Part shown: piece after piece, positions 33,278-44,668 of the stretch
Position numbering within the stretch: the stretch's first letter is position 1
How the letters are laid out: each line of letters starts with the position of its first letter
NCBI GenBank assembly: GCA_019096065.1
Contig: JAGUCH010000005.1
Location: forward strand, 4,526,001 to 4,590,000
From: Paracyclopina nana
Lineage: Eukaryota > Arthropoda > Copepoda > Cyclopoida > Cyclopettidae
Length of the DNA stretch: 64,000 nucleotides
Reading direction: 5' to 3'
Notes under the pieces: generated by a model
Databases searched by the model: none
The model's input: only the letters and a program-made list of their open reading frames with translations
What the model was told of the DNA's origin: nothing
Translations under genes and position numbers: made by a program

Positions 33278-34075
33278 ATGTCGGCCAGATACATTTCCAG
33301 GAGATATGGCAGCGAGGCCATCTCCGTGTCAAGCCCTGACAGGACCACGAGCAGGCCGAGCTCGCGGTCCTCCGTGGCTAGAGGCTACGAATCGAGGTCG
33401 ACCTCGAGAGCCCCTTCGGTGTCACGAGGCGGGAGCCCAACGCCAAGCTACTATACCAACTACAATAACAGTAGTAGCAGCTCCAGCCCCGTGGGCTCAA
33501 GAGCCACGACCCCGTTGTTTAGTGAGTATCGGAGGTCGCCGTCGCCACTTCGCACGTCCTACACTGACCTTCTTTGCGCAGCCTCGAGACGACTAAGAGA
33601 ACGCTCGATACCGCCACCCCCGCCCCTGCCTCAGAGGTTCGAACCTGCAAGGCCGCCAGTGCATCCTGGAAAGCCTCCAATGGCACCCCGCGTGGTGGCC
33701 TCGGACTTTTACCGGGGCCACGTCAAGTCAATCTACGAGCGCGAGCCCCTCTTCAACGACTTCTGCCGCGAAATCCCAAAGCGGTACGGCCACGTCAATA
33801 TCTACAACACTGCCAGCCTGGACACCATCAAGACCGACTTCAAAGCCATGGTGGAGGACAAGCTGAAGCGCAAGACCTGCAAGGATCCCTCGGTGGAGCA
33901 CGACTTCGGCTCCAAGGTGTACCCGTGGAGGGATATAGCCGTGAAGGAAAGGGAGCCGGCCTCAGTGCGCATTTTCCGCGCCCAAGAGGCCAGACCTCGC
34001 GCCACGACCCCAGTGAACATGCCCCGAGTGTATGTCTACCATAGGTCGACCATGAGCCCTGCGCCAGGCTCGTGA
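33278..34075 (+). CDS. Ser/Arg/Pro-rich single-exon protein, possibly myofilin-like
   Basis: An intronless frame of 265 residues with clear coding bias (GC-rich third positions in an AT-rich setting). Residues 1-100 are low complexity, rich in Ser, Arg, Pro and Tyr (SSRSSVARGYESRSTSRAPS). A proline tract PPPPPLPQRF follows. The structured C-terminal half contains FYRGHVKSIYEREPLFNDF, HVNIYNTASLDTIKTDFKAM and DFGSKVYPWRDIAVKERE. From memory this resembles arthropod muscle thick-filament proteins such as myofilin, but I cannot confirm that. No signal peptide, membrane span or enzyme motif. The ATG at 33278 (ggctATGTCG) is the first in frame. Confidence 0.6.
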   Translation: MSARYISRRYGSEAISVSSPDRTTSRPSSRSSVARGYESRSTSRAPSVSRGGSPTPSYYTNYNNSSSSSSPVGSRATTPLFSEYRRSPSPLRTSYTDLLCAASRRLRERSIPPPPPLPQRFEPARPPVHPGKPPMAPRVVASDFYRGHVKSIYEREPLFNDFCREIPKRYGHVNIYNTASLDTIKTDFKAMVEDKLKRKTCKDPSVEHDFGSKVYPWRDIAVKEREPASVRIFRAQEARPRATTPVNMPRVYVYHRSTMSPAPGS

Positions 34076-37000
34076 GAGCTTATATATTATATTTAATTTT
34101 GCAGCAGCAGCACATACTATATAAATGATGTAATGCACAGTATGCACACTAATACATGCTCCTGCTTATTTTTCTCGAAACTCATGCTACTGCTACTACT
34201 ACATCATTATGAAATACACTCGCTTGCAACGTTCATGGCCGTTGAAAAAATGAGGGTTCTGGTGGAGCACTACGGAAATGGTCATATATTGACATTTTCA
34301 TCATCTTTCATAAGATCTCATCAAAACCTTTGCGCACACACACAATGACTCTGCTGCATTTTTCAATCTCCAAAACTTCCTCCTCGATCTCGCTCATACG
34401 GCTACTGCGCTCGGTGGTCAAACACTTAGCATGATTAGTAGCAGGTGGTGCCCAACTAGACAGAAATCAGCCTTGACTGGCGTCGTCTTCGTCATCATCA
34501 TTGTTTAGCACCCACCCTAACTTACTTTATGGTTGAAGGCCAAATTCCTTAGGATTATTGCTGTGATGGGCAACAAAATCACAAAGTCGGCAGTCTGAGA
34601 GTGGTTTACTATGCAAAGATATCTGATATCCACTTGCATTGCGCGAGGATCGAGGGAAGCAGGTGCGCAAAAAGGTGCCTCATCTTCGCATGCTCATTCA
34701 TGCCAATTGCGAAAATTACTCGGAAAGAGGAGCGGCAGCCTATTATGATGCAACTACTTCTCGAGGGCTCTTTTTCCCTGCATAATGTATACACTGCATT
34801 TTCATGGATATGACGCTTAGCAACAAAGGATCACTCTCCGGAGCGTACATTAATCGTAGAAACACGCTTGGCTGCTGATTAAATATACACCATATATACT
34901 TCTACTTTGTGCTCTATGCTGGATTTAACTACGCGCAAATTCCTTGGACGCAGTCAATCAAAACATGACAACAAGAGGGCCTTTTAAAATGCAGGAAGTC
35001 AGCTGAGCCACTCGTGAAAATTATGGCCTGTGTCCAATACTACCTCACTAGCTCTTCGCACTCGTGACATTTCAAGTGCCATTAAAGTAAAAATCCTTAA
35101 GTTGTACTCCACTTGGCATGCATAGTATTCGAGAAGGGCCAGGTCGTCGTAGTCCTGAAGAAGGAGCGCTATGCCTACTACATCAGGCGGCTCTCGGCTT
35201 TGCAGCAGCCAGTGGACGGTTCCAATTTGGTTCCTCATTAGTAGCACTCCGAGCGTCACAGGGTGCACACTCACATAGCATACGCACACATACTACTTCG
35301 AGTGCGCACTTTTCCTCCGATAGACGAGCGTTAAAGTCTCCTCTTCGCGGCTGTTGATACCCAATCAGTGCTACATACGATCACGAGCAGGTGACTCAGG
35401 TTTTAAAGGTAAGAAGAACACCTACTTTCAAAAAACAGGACCACTACTTTGTATGCTAGTAGGCCTAGCGTATGCCCACCTGATGTAGCAAGAACGACTT
35501 TCCTCGTGGTAACCCGACTAGCAACTATGATTTTTTCGTCAAGAGGAAAATCCATTTTTTATAGAGCGGCCGTCAGGGTCGCGATTTCAAATTCATGCAT
35601 TCTTTGTTAGCACAGTCAAAGAGGGCTTTCAGCTCACGAATTCAAAACCTTGCTAAGGTCACTTTTTGCCTAAAAAAAACGCGCGTTGTTTGAATTGTGT
35701 AGTCAGTAGCAGGATTATAATGGTTCTTTGTTCCGATTGTGCAACCAGACAGCTCTTGATTTTTAGTGATCTTTGTGTCACAATTATCAGGCAGGCACTT
35801 TTTAGCTCAAAAGTACAACTAGTTAAGAACGAGGAGGGGGCCTCGTCGTGAGGAGCTGAAAAATAGGAAATCTCGCTGCTGCTTGCAAGAATATAGGTAT
35901 ACAGTTAGCAGCAGCACCTAAAGCTGAAAGTTCATGTGTGGTGAAGAGGTGAAGGTCGACAGCGCGATGTAGCAGTACGACTATCTACTAAATCTGCCGA
36001 TCCATTTCTTCTTCTTCTCTTTGCCGATTTTGCACAATAGCTGGTTATTGTGATCAGCTGCAATTCTTATTGTGTTGAAACCTGCGCCTCGGGAAAATCA
36101 ACTTGTCAAGGTCAACCGAGCTCATGGTCCAGTACTACTTTTAATTACAACTGCGGCTCGCTCTCATCATCATCTGTGGTCGATTAAGTGGGCTCAACTC
36201 GCGAGAGGGAGAGGAAAAAGGCCAAGAGCAATGCACGCCTTTATTGATTTCCTGGCATGAAAGAAACTGACCCTGGCCATGATGATGATGGGGAAATTTT
36301 CCCATGCTTGCACCCAAACTTTCTATGAACGATTGCCAACGAGCACAGGATTCAATTGACTGGGCCCAGCAGCAGCCGCACTAAAGCTTATCCAGTAGGA
36401 GACGTGGTAGATGGGCAGGGAAAAAATTGGCGAGATCTTCCGTTGTAAATCATCTCCTACCGCCAATATGTGGCCAATCTGAGGCAATCACAGCTACTAG
36501 CATAACCACACAACTGAGCTACGATAGTTTATGATGCATTTCTTTGCCTCGAGCAGCTAGATGCAATTTTCAATGACTTGAGTCCAAGGACTTTTTGAAG
36601 CATGCTGCTCCACTTCTCATCCTTTGAGACTTCTGAGATACCATAGGGCTAGGCACAACGAGCATATAGCATTTTCAGAGAAATTGACGTGACCTTAAGT
36701 CCGCCCTTAACGCGCATCAGAGATGTGGGATCACTGTGTGTTGACTTCATATTCTCAAGGATTCACTCCTATTTCCAGGGCACCGCCTTCAATCCAGGCC
36801 ACGAATTGGCGAGCGAGATGATCATACTCTCAAGCTGACAGTATTTATTCTGGTAAGATTCAGTTTTGGCCAATGCTCCTTCTCTCACTTTGAGCCCTGC
36901 AGGCTAACGCGAGCACAATTGCAATATGTACGATGCACAAAGTTTTATTCTGACCATATAAACCAACATACGTAGTTGCAATTGGCATAAGGAAAGGCCT

Positions 37001-38210
37001 CGTGGCTAAAAAAAGGGGGAAATGTGTTTCATTTACTCTTTTTGCATGGTACTTTTTCAATGTACAAGGCCAATTGAAACTGGCTTATTCTGAATACGCT
37101 ATTAAAAATCAGCGTGCATTTAATATATAAAGTAGCTGATTCCTGTTTTCCCAGTCACTAGTAAAAGTAAAGCTTGAAATCCGATTAACTCTTCATTTTG
37201 CGTAACATAATAAGATAAAAAAAATTGTCTGAATACAGTTGCTTCTATGTGCAACAGGAAACGTGAAAATAACCTCAAAAAGCATTAATTTGATCAATGA
37301 TTTTGTCGAATCATGAACACCTTTAATTACTCTGTTTATGTAGGCCAAAACTCCCCAAGAAAAGGAAAACATCTAAAAACAGTCTAAAAATGAGCGAACT
37401 TTTGCAAAATATAAGATGGACTACTTACCCATTTTGAAAAAAAGCAATATCTACTTTTGCAAATTAGTAAACTCAAATTAGCACATTTACATCTTATTAT
37501 ACTTTTTAACTTTTACCAGGTTGTGCAGATACAGCATGGAGGGGCTTAAAATGCTAAGATTAAGATTAATAAATTTGCCCATTAAAACATTGCTCGGCCT
37601 CAAGCTGAACTTGTTGAGAGCTACTGAGACTGGTTCACATGAGAGGATTATCTGTAAAGCTGTAAGGTAGATGAACAAGGCTAGCTAACTCGTACTTTCA
37701 TAGAGTAGCGTCGAGTGCGTCAGAACTTGATGGACAAATACTGCTATTTTGGCAAGGGATCTATATAGCACATCTTGGAATGAATCAAATTCTGAATTTT
37801 GAGTCTTTGATGTCTTCAAAAGAAACGTTTTTGTTGTATTTTGACTCATTCAACTAAGGCAAAGCTCTGTTCACTCTGCTGAACAGGGTCAAATATGAGG
37901 GAATTATCTTTTGTGACCTCAGACTCTGGTCAAATTAAACTGTGCCATTGCGGCTCAGACCAGAGCTATTTCACTCAAACGATTCCAAATCCAAAAGTTA
38001 ATGGCACGAAAAAAGTAACTTACTAGTGCAGAGGATTTAAAACTACTTCATTCTGCTTTTCTGTAAACTTATGCATCGTGGATGACAAAGCATGAAGAAT
38101 CACCCACCACATCAAGCCTTTTTAAAAATAATTGCCGCGCGCGCGTGATTTCCAAGCATAATCGAAAATCTTCCATTTTTTCTCCTCCTTTTGCAGATGA
38201 CACACTTACC
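34076..38210. other. Large intergenic stretch, no supported gene
   Basis: Four kilobases of AT-rich DNA. A minus frame at 34999-35289 (96 codons, LLLQDYDDLALLEYYACQVE) looks faintly protein-like but has no family match or splice partners. Other frames are shorter. The end of the stretch has an acceptor-like ttttgcag at 38189-38196, just before the ATG at 38211, suggesting a non-coding first exon of the next gene. Confidence 0.4.
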
Positions 38211-39853
38211 ATGAGGAGCGTCAAAGGAAAACCCTTGCATTGTAGGGACCGGAGTCTTCGTCCCCTGATTTTCGAGATCAATTTGCTCACCTACTTTTAC
38301 GTCTTTCTTGTCATACTATTATGTCTCGCGCAAGGTCAGGAGCATGGCCACGATCACCACGACGCCGACGATAATGCCATTCCTCACCATCAAATCAACC
38401 CTTACGGCTGCGATTGCATGGAGTACTGGACGTGCGCACTGTCCGGGGGCAGCATGTACTCTTACTGTGGCATTCACGCTCATGACGTGTGCTGCTTTGT
38501 ACCTGAAAACGCCGAGCCCGTGGGTATTTTGCCCACCCCGAGTAGGTCAAGGTGCGGCAAAAAGGGATTCGACTCGGGCCACGAGGGTGAGGCAGACATG
38601 GCTGAGTGGCCGTGGCATGTAAGTGCTGAAATTTGCAAACTCATCATCATATGCATTCTTCAATGTCATCATGCAGGCAGCTATTTTGGAAAAACCGCAA
38701 GACTTGTACGTGTGCGGGTCGACCCTTTTGGACGAGTCTTGGATCCTCACAGCCGCCCATTGCGTGGATGACTAGTAAGTACACATATAATAAATAGTTG
38801 CAGAAAATGCTTAAAGGTTGCGAGAGTGCGTTTCAAACATGTTCCATTTTAATAGCCTCCCCTTTGTGAGAACCGTGAATACCATATTGAAGGTTCGCCT
38901 CGGTGAATATGACGTGAGCACCACTGCTGAGCCTCTCAAGCATGAAGAGTTCAATATTTCCGACATTGTGGTCCATCCTGGATTCAACAATTCCACGCTC
39001 GTGCACGACATTGCTCTGCTGAGGCTGGAAAAGCCAGCCAAACGAAAGCAGGTGCAGTATTTGTAGCACATATTTGACTTCAGTGTTTTCATAGACGGCT
39101 TTTGATTTTATTTGCAGAATATCGATGTTGTTTGCATGCCCAAGCCCGGAGACTTCGCCTATGACAAACAGACCAACAAATGCTTCGTCACAGGATGGGG
39201 TCGCAGGACAGAAAGTAAGCGCGCGCACTTTGTGTAACAAATTAATGCAGCCCTAGGTAACAACTACTTTCTTACAGCTTCCGAACATTCCCTTGTGATG
39301 AAAGAAATCAACGTTCCACTGTGGAACCATGACAATTGCAACGGAGCCCTGCAAGCTCAGTTTGGGCCCGCTTACACGCTGCCCCCGACGACAATATGTG
39401 CAGGGGCAGAAGGCCGCGATGCCTGCGATGTAAGTTATGAAATAAATAAATCTAGTAGTCGACGCACAATAAACCAATCTCGGCGAAAAGTAGTCGGGGA
39501 GAAAGCACTTGCTCTTTCCCATGGGACAGATCTGTCCGCTGAAGTGACAAGACTACTTCTTCAATTTTTCTGCCTCGATCTGTCTCTCGATATCCAACAA
39601 GTGAAAAGCACCACTCTTATTCCCCTTGCAGGGAGATGGCGGTGGTCCCTTGGTATGTGAAAAAAACGGCCAGTGGTATCAAGTTGGCATCGTGAGCTTT
39701 GGCATTGGCTGCGGCCGTCGCAACATTCCAGGCGTCTACACAAAGATCGAGGATTACGAGGAGTGGATCGAGGCAACAATCTTGTCAGCAAAGAGAAAAA
39801 CTCCTCAACAGCTTCAGCAGCAGCAGCCGCAACAACAACAACACACTTTTTAA
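38211..39853 (+). CDS. CLIP-domain serine protease homologue (masquerade-like, inactive)
   Basis: Six exons (38211-38618, 38677-38774, 38856-39051, 39118-39214, 39278-39429, 39632-39853) give 390 residues. A hydrophobic signal or anchor (about 20-42, [14 protein letters not shown]) is followed by a His/Asp-rich linker ([17 protein letters not shown]) and a Cys-rich CLIP module (CDCMEYWTC to DVCCFV, about 66-101). The trypsin-like domain keeps the catalytic His (TAAHC, about 164) and Asp (HDIALLRL, about 220). The Ser motif reads GDGGGPLVC, with Gly at about 320 in place of Ser, so it should not cleave. CLIP-SPHs of this type act in haemolymph as cofactors of prophenoloxidase activation and in attachment or clotting. 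The C-terminus ends in a Gln-rich tail. All introns are GT-AG and in phase. Confidence 0.92.
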
Positions 39854-40193
39854 CCGCGCATGACTTTCTATATGATCATGAAATATTCAGCAGTAGAGCC
39901 AGCCCTTTGAGGTTGGTCGCTTTTGGGAAAAACAATGGCATTCTGTCGTACATACAGCAGCATCATTTACAAAAAAAAGAATGGATGAAGCAGAAGATGC
40001 GCTCGCACATTTGGGATACGCGTGTGTATGCGCGCTAAATACGGCGCGCGCACGTGCATAACTGGATACAGCCTGTATGGTTTGTACGAAAGGCACACTC
40101 ATTTGGATGATGATCATCTCTAGGAATTTGATTGCTTATGTCATAAATTAACACACGTTTCACGAGTAGACTGATTTTTGTGAATGAATGAAG

Positions 40194-40199
40194 AATAAA
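40194..40199 (+). promoter_or_regulatory. Candidate polyadenylation signal of the serine protease homologue
   Basis: AATAAA 341 bp past the stop codon. The gene is convergent with the channel gene, whose stop is at 40378, so the two 3' ends lie within about 200 bp of each other. Confidence 0.5.
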
Positions 40200-40377
40200 G
40201 CGATACCCCAAGGGGAAAAAGTAGCATTCACTGTATTCTCTAGCTTTGTAGTATCTTACAAGAATGTACGTAGTGGAGCATGCTTTTTTCGTATGTAGTA
40301 TATGTAGTATATTTGTTAGACAACAATGACACAGATGTAGCGGGATGAGATAGTAGTATTCTTCTTAGGAGGAGTTC

Positions 40378-43300
40378 TTAGTAGTAGAGATAATACCACC
40401 AATACAGGACATTGAAAGTTACAAAATTCAAGGGAAATAATATCCGGCAAGCCTCGTCAACTTTCACGCTGCTTCCGCAAATTGGGGAAGAGCAACCTCC
40501 GCCATCATCAAGGCAACTTGTCAAAGAGTTGAAGCTTTCTTGGTGATGTTGCTGTTGCACCTCGAATAATTCAGCGTCCTTTTGAAAAAGCAGCAGATCA
40601 AAAGAATATGCGCATAAGATTCATTTTCCGACGAGTAATAACTCAATCTATCCCAAAAAGATGATGGTACAATCGCTAATTAATCCCTTCTGTCAGCTAG
40701 CATTAGGTCTAGTCACTTCCTTTATGGGAGCAATTACAGTGCGATATCCACCATGTGTTACTTGAAGCTAGGCTCGACTTTTTTTACAGCGAGTATAATA
40801 TTTGAAATATCTATGTTTTCTTGCGCACCTCGAAAAAAGTTTGAGTGACTTACCCTAATGCCCCTTTCGTTGTCCACGAGAAATACATCTGGAGATCTTT
40901 GATGCTGACTTTGCTTCCCTTTGAGGCTTTCCTAGGATGGAAAAAAGCAATTCGGTGTAAATTGACTGCAATGCAGTGATTGCAAAAAAGGGTCGACAAT
41001 TGATTACTTGCCTGGGTCAAGTGTGTGGCCAAACTATTCGAGGATTGACATTCGCGACTGAACATTTCAATCTGGAAAAGAAACATCAAAGTGTAATGAG
41101 AAAAACTTTGGCTCAACTTTGATCAGCCATGCGATCGGGCTCAGCCGAAATTGTTCAGCTGCTAACAAAATATTGATTTCAATTTTCAGCCAGCTGGAAT
41201 TGGCTGCTCTGCCATAAAGAATTTTGCTGCTTACTTGAGTTTGCTCGTCGACACCATCAACAGTGCTGCTCTTGGTAAGTTTATTGCCATTTTTGGAGCA
41301 GCATCCGTGTCGACGAGATAAGTAGTTGACAACCGTGAATTCGATGAGGGCTGCAAAGATGAAGGCTGTGCATGCTCCCATCCAAACATCGATGGCTTTG
41401 ACGTAGGATACTTGAGGCGTTTCCACATTCAGCCCTAACAAGTGTAATAGCACGTGAAATTAAGCGCAAGATTGAAATACCACGTTCTCCATATTTGAAT
41501 TGTCTGCTGCGCAATAGCGCATGGCTTTCATTAATGACTATTTTTGCTGGAATCTTGCTGCATATATTCATTATGAGTCGTTTTTTCAGTCAAAAGTCAA
41601 TGATGCACGAAAGGTCTTGCTGGCTCAGGCTCAAAATTATTTCAAAAGCTGATTTATGCCCATTTCTCTATGCAACCGTGCTTCTCCTCGATAAAGGAAG
41701 CAGTTCCATAAATTTTCGCTCAAAAATGGCCAACAATTCAAAAAATTTGCATGGTGTGCATGCATTTCGCGAAATGGCTTTCTTTGCATTTCAAAAGGTA
41801 GCATTACAAGTAGAACCTTCTACATATGCTGCTACATATTACGTATAACATTTTTTCTGAAGAATATGCTTTAAGATTATGCTTATAATTAAAAATTAGA
41901 GCCTTATCTAGTATTATAATGGTGAACGAGTCCTTTTTACTCCAAATAAAGTGTAACAGTATATCGTACGCACGTTATTGGTAAAAACCCTCACCTGCAG
42001 ATTTGCTTGATACAGTGAGCAAGGTTGTGACACCCAAAGTCGTTCTTCCTGGTACCGAATCCACGTCCATCCAAAATGAGACCCAAGAAATGACCACGAT
42101 TAGAATTGTTGGGATATACGACTGCACCATATGGAAGCCTATTGATCTTGATAGATGGAATTTAGCCACTAGACAACTATAATTGCCTGGAGTACAACGC
42201 ATGTTATTGACATAATACAGCTTGTGTAGTTGATAAATTGATATGAAGAGGCCATATCAATTTTCGATTTACATACCTATCAAAGAAGACTCTTCGCACA
42301 AGTCAGTGACCACAGACTCAACCGTGAATTGGGGCATTTTCAAATCTGAGCTCAGGTCGACCGGGCTCAACGTGTTCCACTCCAGAATGAGTTCCCTTGT
42401 GGTTTTTGAAACTGCAATCGAAAAAGGATCAGTAATTGAGGGTGATTTATCAGGTGGGAAAGGTACTCACATGATGCCACTTCCATAGTGCAGACTTGGA
42501 CATCGAGTGGATATTTGTACAGCTCCATCATACAAGAGAACTTCATTTTGAGCCTGAAAAAAGTACTCTTGTGTAGTACTATCAAGCAAATATTACGAAA
42601 TAGCTACTTTGGGGTGGATTGCAAACCATAAATATGGACTATTAAAAAGTGCACCTGCAACATTTAATCCAGATGATTGCCCACCCACCACATTGCTATT
42701 AAGTAGCCTCGATGCATTTTGTTAGTACATCGTTTCAAAATCCTGACGCTCAGCATTAGAATTTAAATTATTAAAGGATCCAGCAAAGCTTGAACACCTG
42801 GAGCTGATAGAATGCAAATTTCATATGTGTGTGCTTTGAAATATCCCTCAAACTGCCACTCAATAGATATCCAATTTTCAACTTTTGCAAGTCAACTTAG
42901 CCCCTGAAAGTTGTTTCGTAACGATTTGCAAATGCGCTGCTGCACACTTTATGCTTTGGCAAAATGAAAATGCGCAGCTCCCTTTTCTTCGTGAAGCTTT
43001 CACAATAAATGAGTTTCTGTCTAACCTGAGCATGTAAAGTATTTGTCCAGCTGGCTCGATGCGTAGGAGAACATTAGGAACGGTCACGTATTGGAACTCC
43101 CCTTCTTTTGCATTTGGAAAGTAAACCTCAGGCTTCCAGATGGCTTGCACCAAACGCGGATCATTCAAGTCCAAAGCTTCGGTAATTGCAGGGCTGTTGA
43201 GTCGAGGGTCGTGCCAGTGCTGACGTAAGTACAAATCTACTTGATAGTCCTAAGGGAGACCAAGTTAACTTTTCACTCTTTTGCATAGTAAATATTGATC

Positions 43301-44668
43301 TGACGGGAGCAAGGAAAAAAGGATCGCCATATGATGCTGCCAGCTCTATTAATTTCAGACGCCATTCCTTTGAAGGGTCTTCATCAATTCTGTGGACTTA
43401 ATGAAGGCTTCGCAGAAAACAATGAAATTGCTTTTTTAGCGAAAGTTGGTCTTCCTTCCTCCCTCTTTGTTTTTAAAGGGCCCGCAGAAGTATAGGCAGC
43501 AACGTATGAAACGACCTCACGGTATTTTGCCTACTTAATAAAATTGAGCAATTTCGCATTACGACTTGTCCAATTGCAAAGCAATATATGCGCATTCGTG
43601 ATTTCAAAGGCTTTTTTACATTTCAATGGCCACATCAGTCTGCGAAGATTTAATATCTTTATTGTCCACTTTACAATCTGACAAGGATTTTCTAGAGAGT
43701 GCTTGAATGCTCTAAAAAGTAATTCTTGCAAAGGAAAATCCTCAGAAAAAATTCTTTTTTAGCTTACCATAGTCTTTTCGCTGATGGAACCAAAAGATCG
43801 AATGAACAGCTCACAAATAGCTTTTGTTGGCTGCCCAATTTTGTTGGTTGGTGTCGCTCTACGATCGTATCCCTTTAGCATTTCGTCAATAATCTTCAAA
43901 TTGGAAATGTGATCTTTGCTTACGGTTGCAGCTCTGTCGATATAAAAAATCACATAAAGTACGAGTACATTTGGTCCCATGGGACCTGATTATTCCCATA
44001 GCTGAACTTTAAACTTAATTAGCTATGTCAACTTGACAAGTTTGGCAATGACAATAACTTTCTTACGTGTCTGTATAGACAGCAGCATCATAACAAAGAC
44101 ACTCCATCTACCGAGTTTTTTGAAGAAACACTTGTGAGCCGAGTTCAAAATCACATTTTGTATGCATTAGTCGAGCCACTTTATTTAGGGCAAATAGCTA
44201 TAGTAAATGGTTACTTTGTTTTTACAAATGCATAGCTTCAGGACTCTAACGTCTTGATGTTTTAAGTTTTTTTTGGGTATAATAGATTTAAAACCATTTT
44301 ATTTTACTGTCATAAAGTAATCCTTTACAAAAATTGATAACTCTTGTGTGCTTGGGTCTTTATTTTGAACTACTTTACGAGTCGCAAAAACGCGCTAACT
44401 CAGTTTTTTTGCTCGAGCAGTGTCAGCTGAAAATCACAAATGTTGCCCATAAAGGCCGCTGGGATCGCCCTACATCAATGTTATTGTTATGATACTTATG
44501 TGAATCATTTTGACTCAATGCTTTGTGATCTTTATCGCCAACAACCTCATCGTTTTCTGAGAAAATGGAATTCGTCGTCAGAGGCTGCTCTGTCGTAGTT
44601 GCAATACCCATGCCAATATTGCACCCAATTATCACCCAAAGCAATGTCAACACCAGCCGACTGGGCAT
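40378..44668 (-). CDS. Cys-loop ligand-gated chloride channel subunit (glycine/GluCl-like)
   Basis: Ten minus exons: 44496-44668, 43768-43933, 43026-43249, 42471-42553, 42277-42411, 41995-42186, 41235-41434, 41012-41071, 40854-40931 and 40378-40578. All phases agree, giving 503 residues. A signal peptide (LVLTLLWVIIGCNIGMG) leads into a ligand-binding domain with FIRSFGSISEKTM and LRQHWHDPRL. The Cys-loop is C195-x13-C209 (MELYKYPLDVQV inside). A second Cys pair, C254/C265, is typical of glycine, GluCl and histamine channels. TM1 is ILIVVISWVSFWMDV, TM2 follows PGRTTLGVTTLLTVSS, TM3 includes YVKAIDVWMGACTAFIFAAL and TM4 ends RILFPLNFVTFNVLYWW. The TM1-TM2 linker resembles the anion-selective PAR motif, here PGR (306-308). 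The ligand is unknown. Intron 8 (41011-40932) has a GC donor. Confidence 0.9.

Noticed and set aside
38211-39853. Active trypsin-like protease
   Set aside because: Catalytic Ser position is Gly in GDGGGP.
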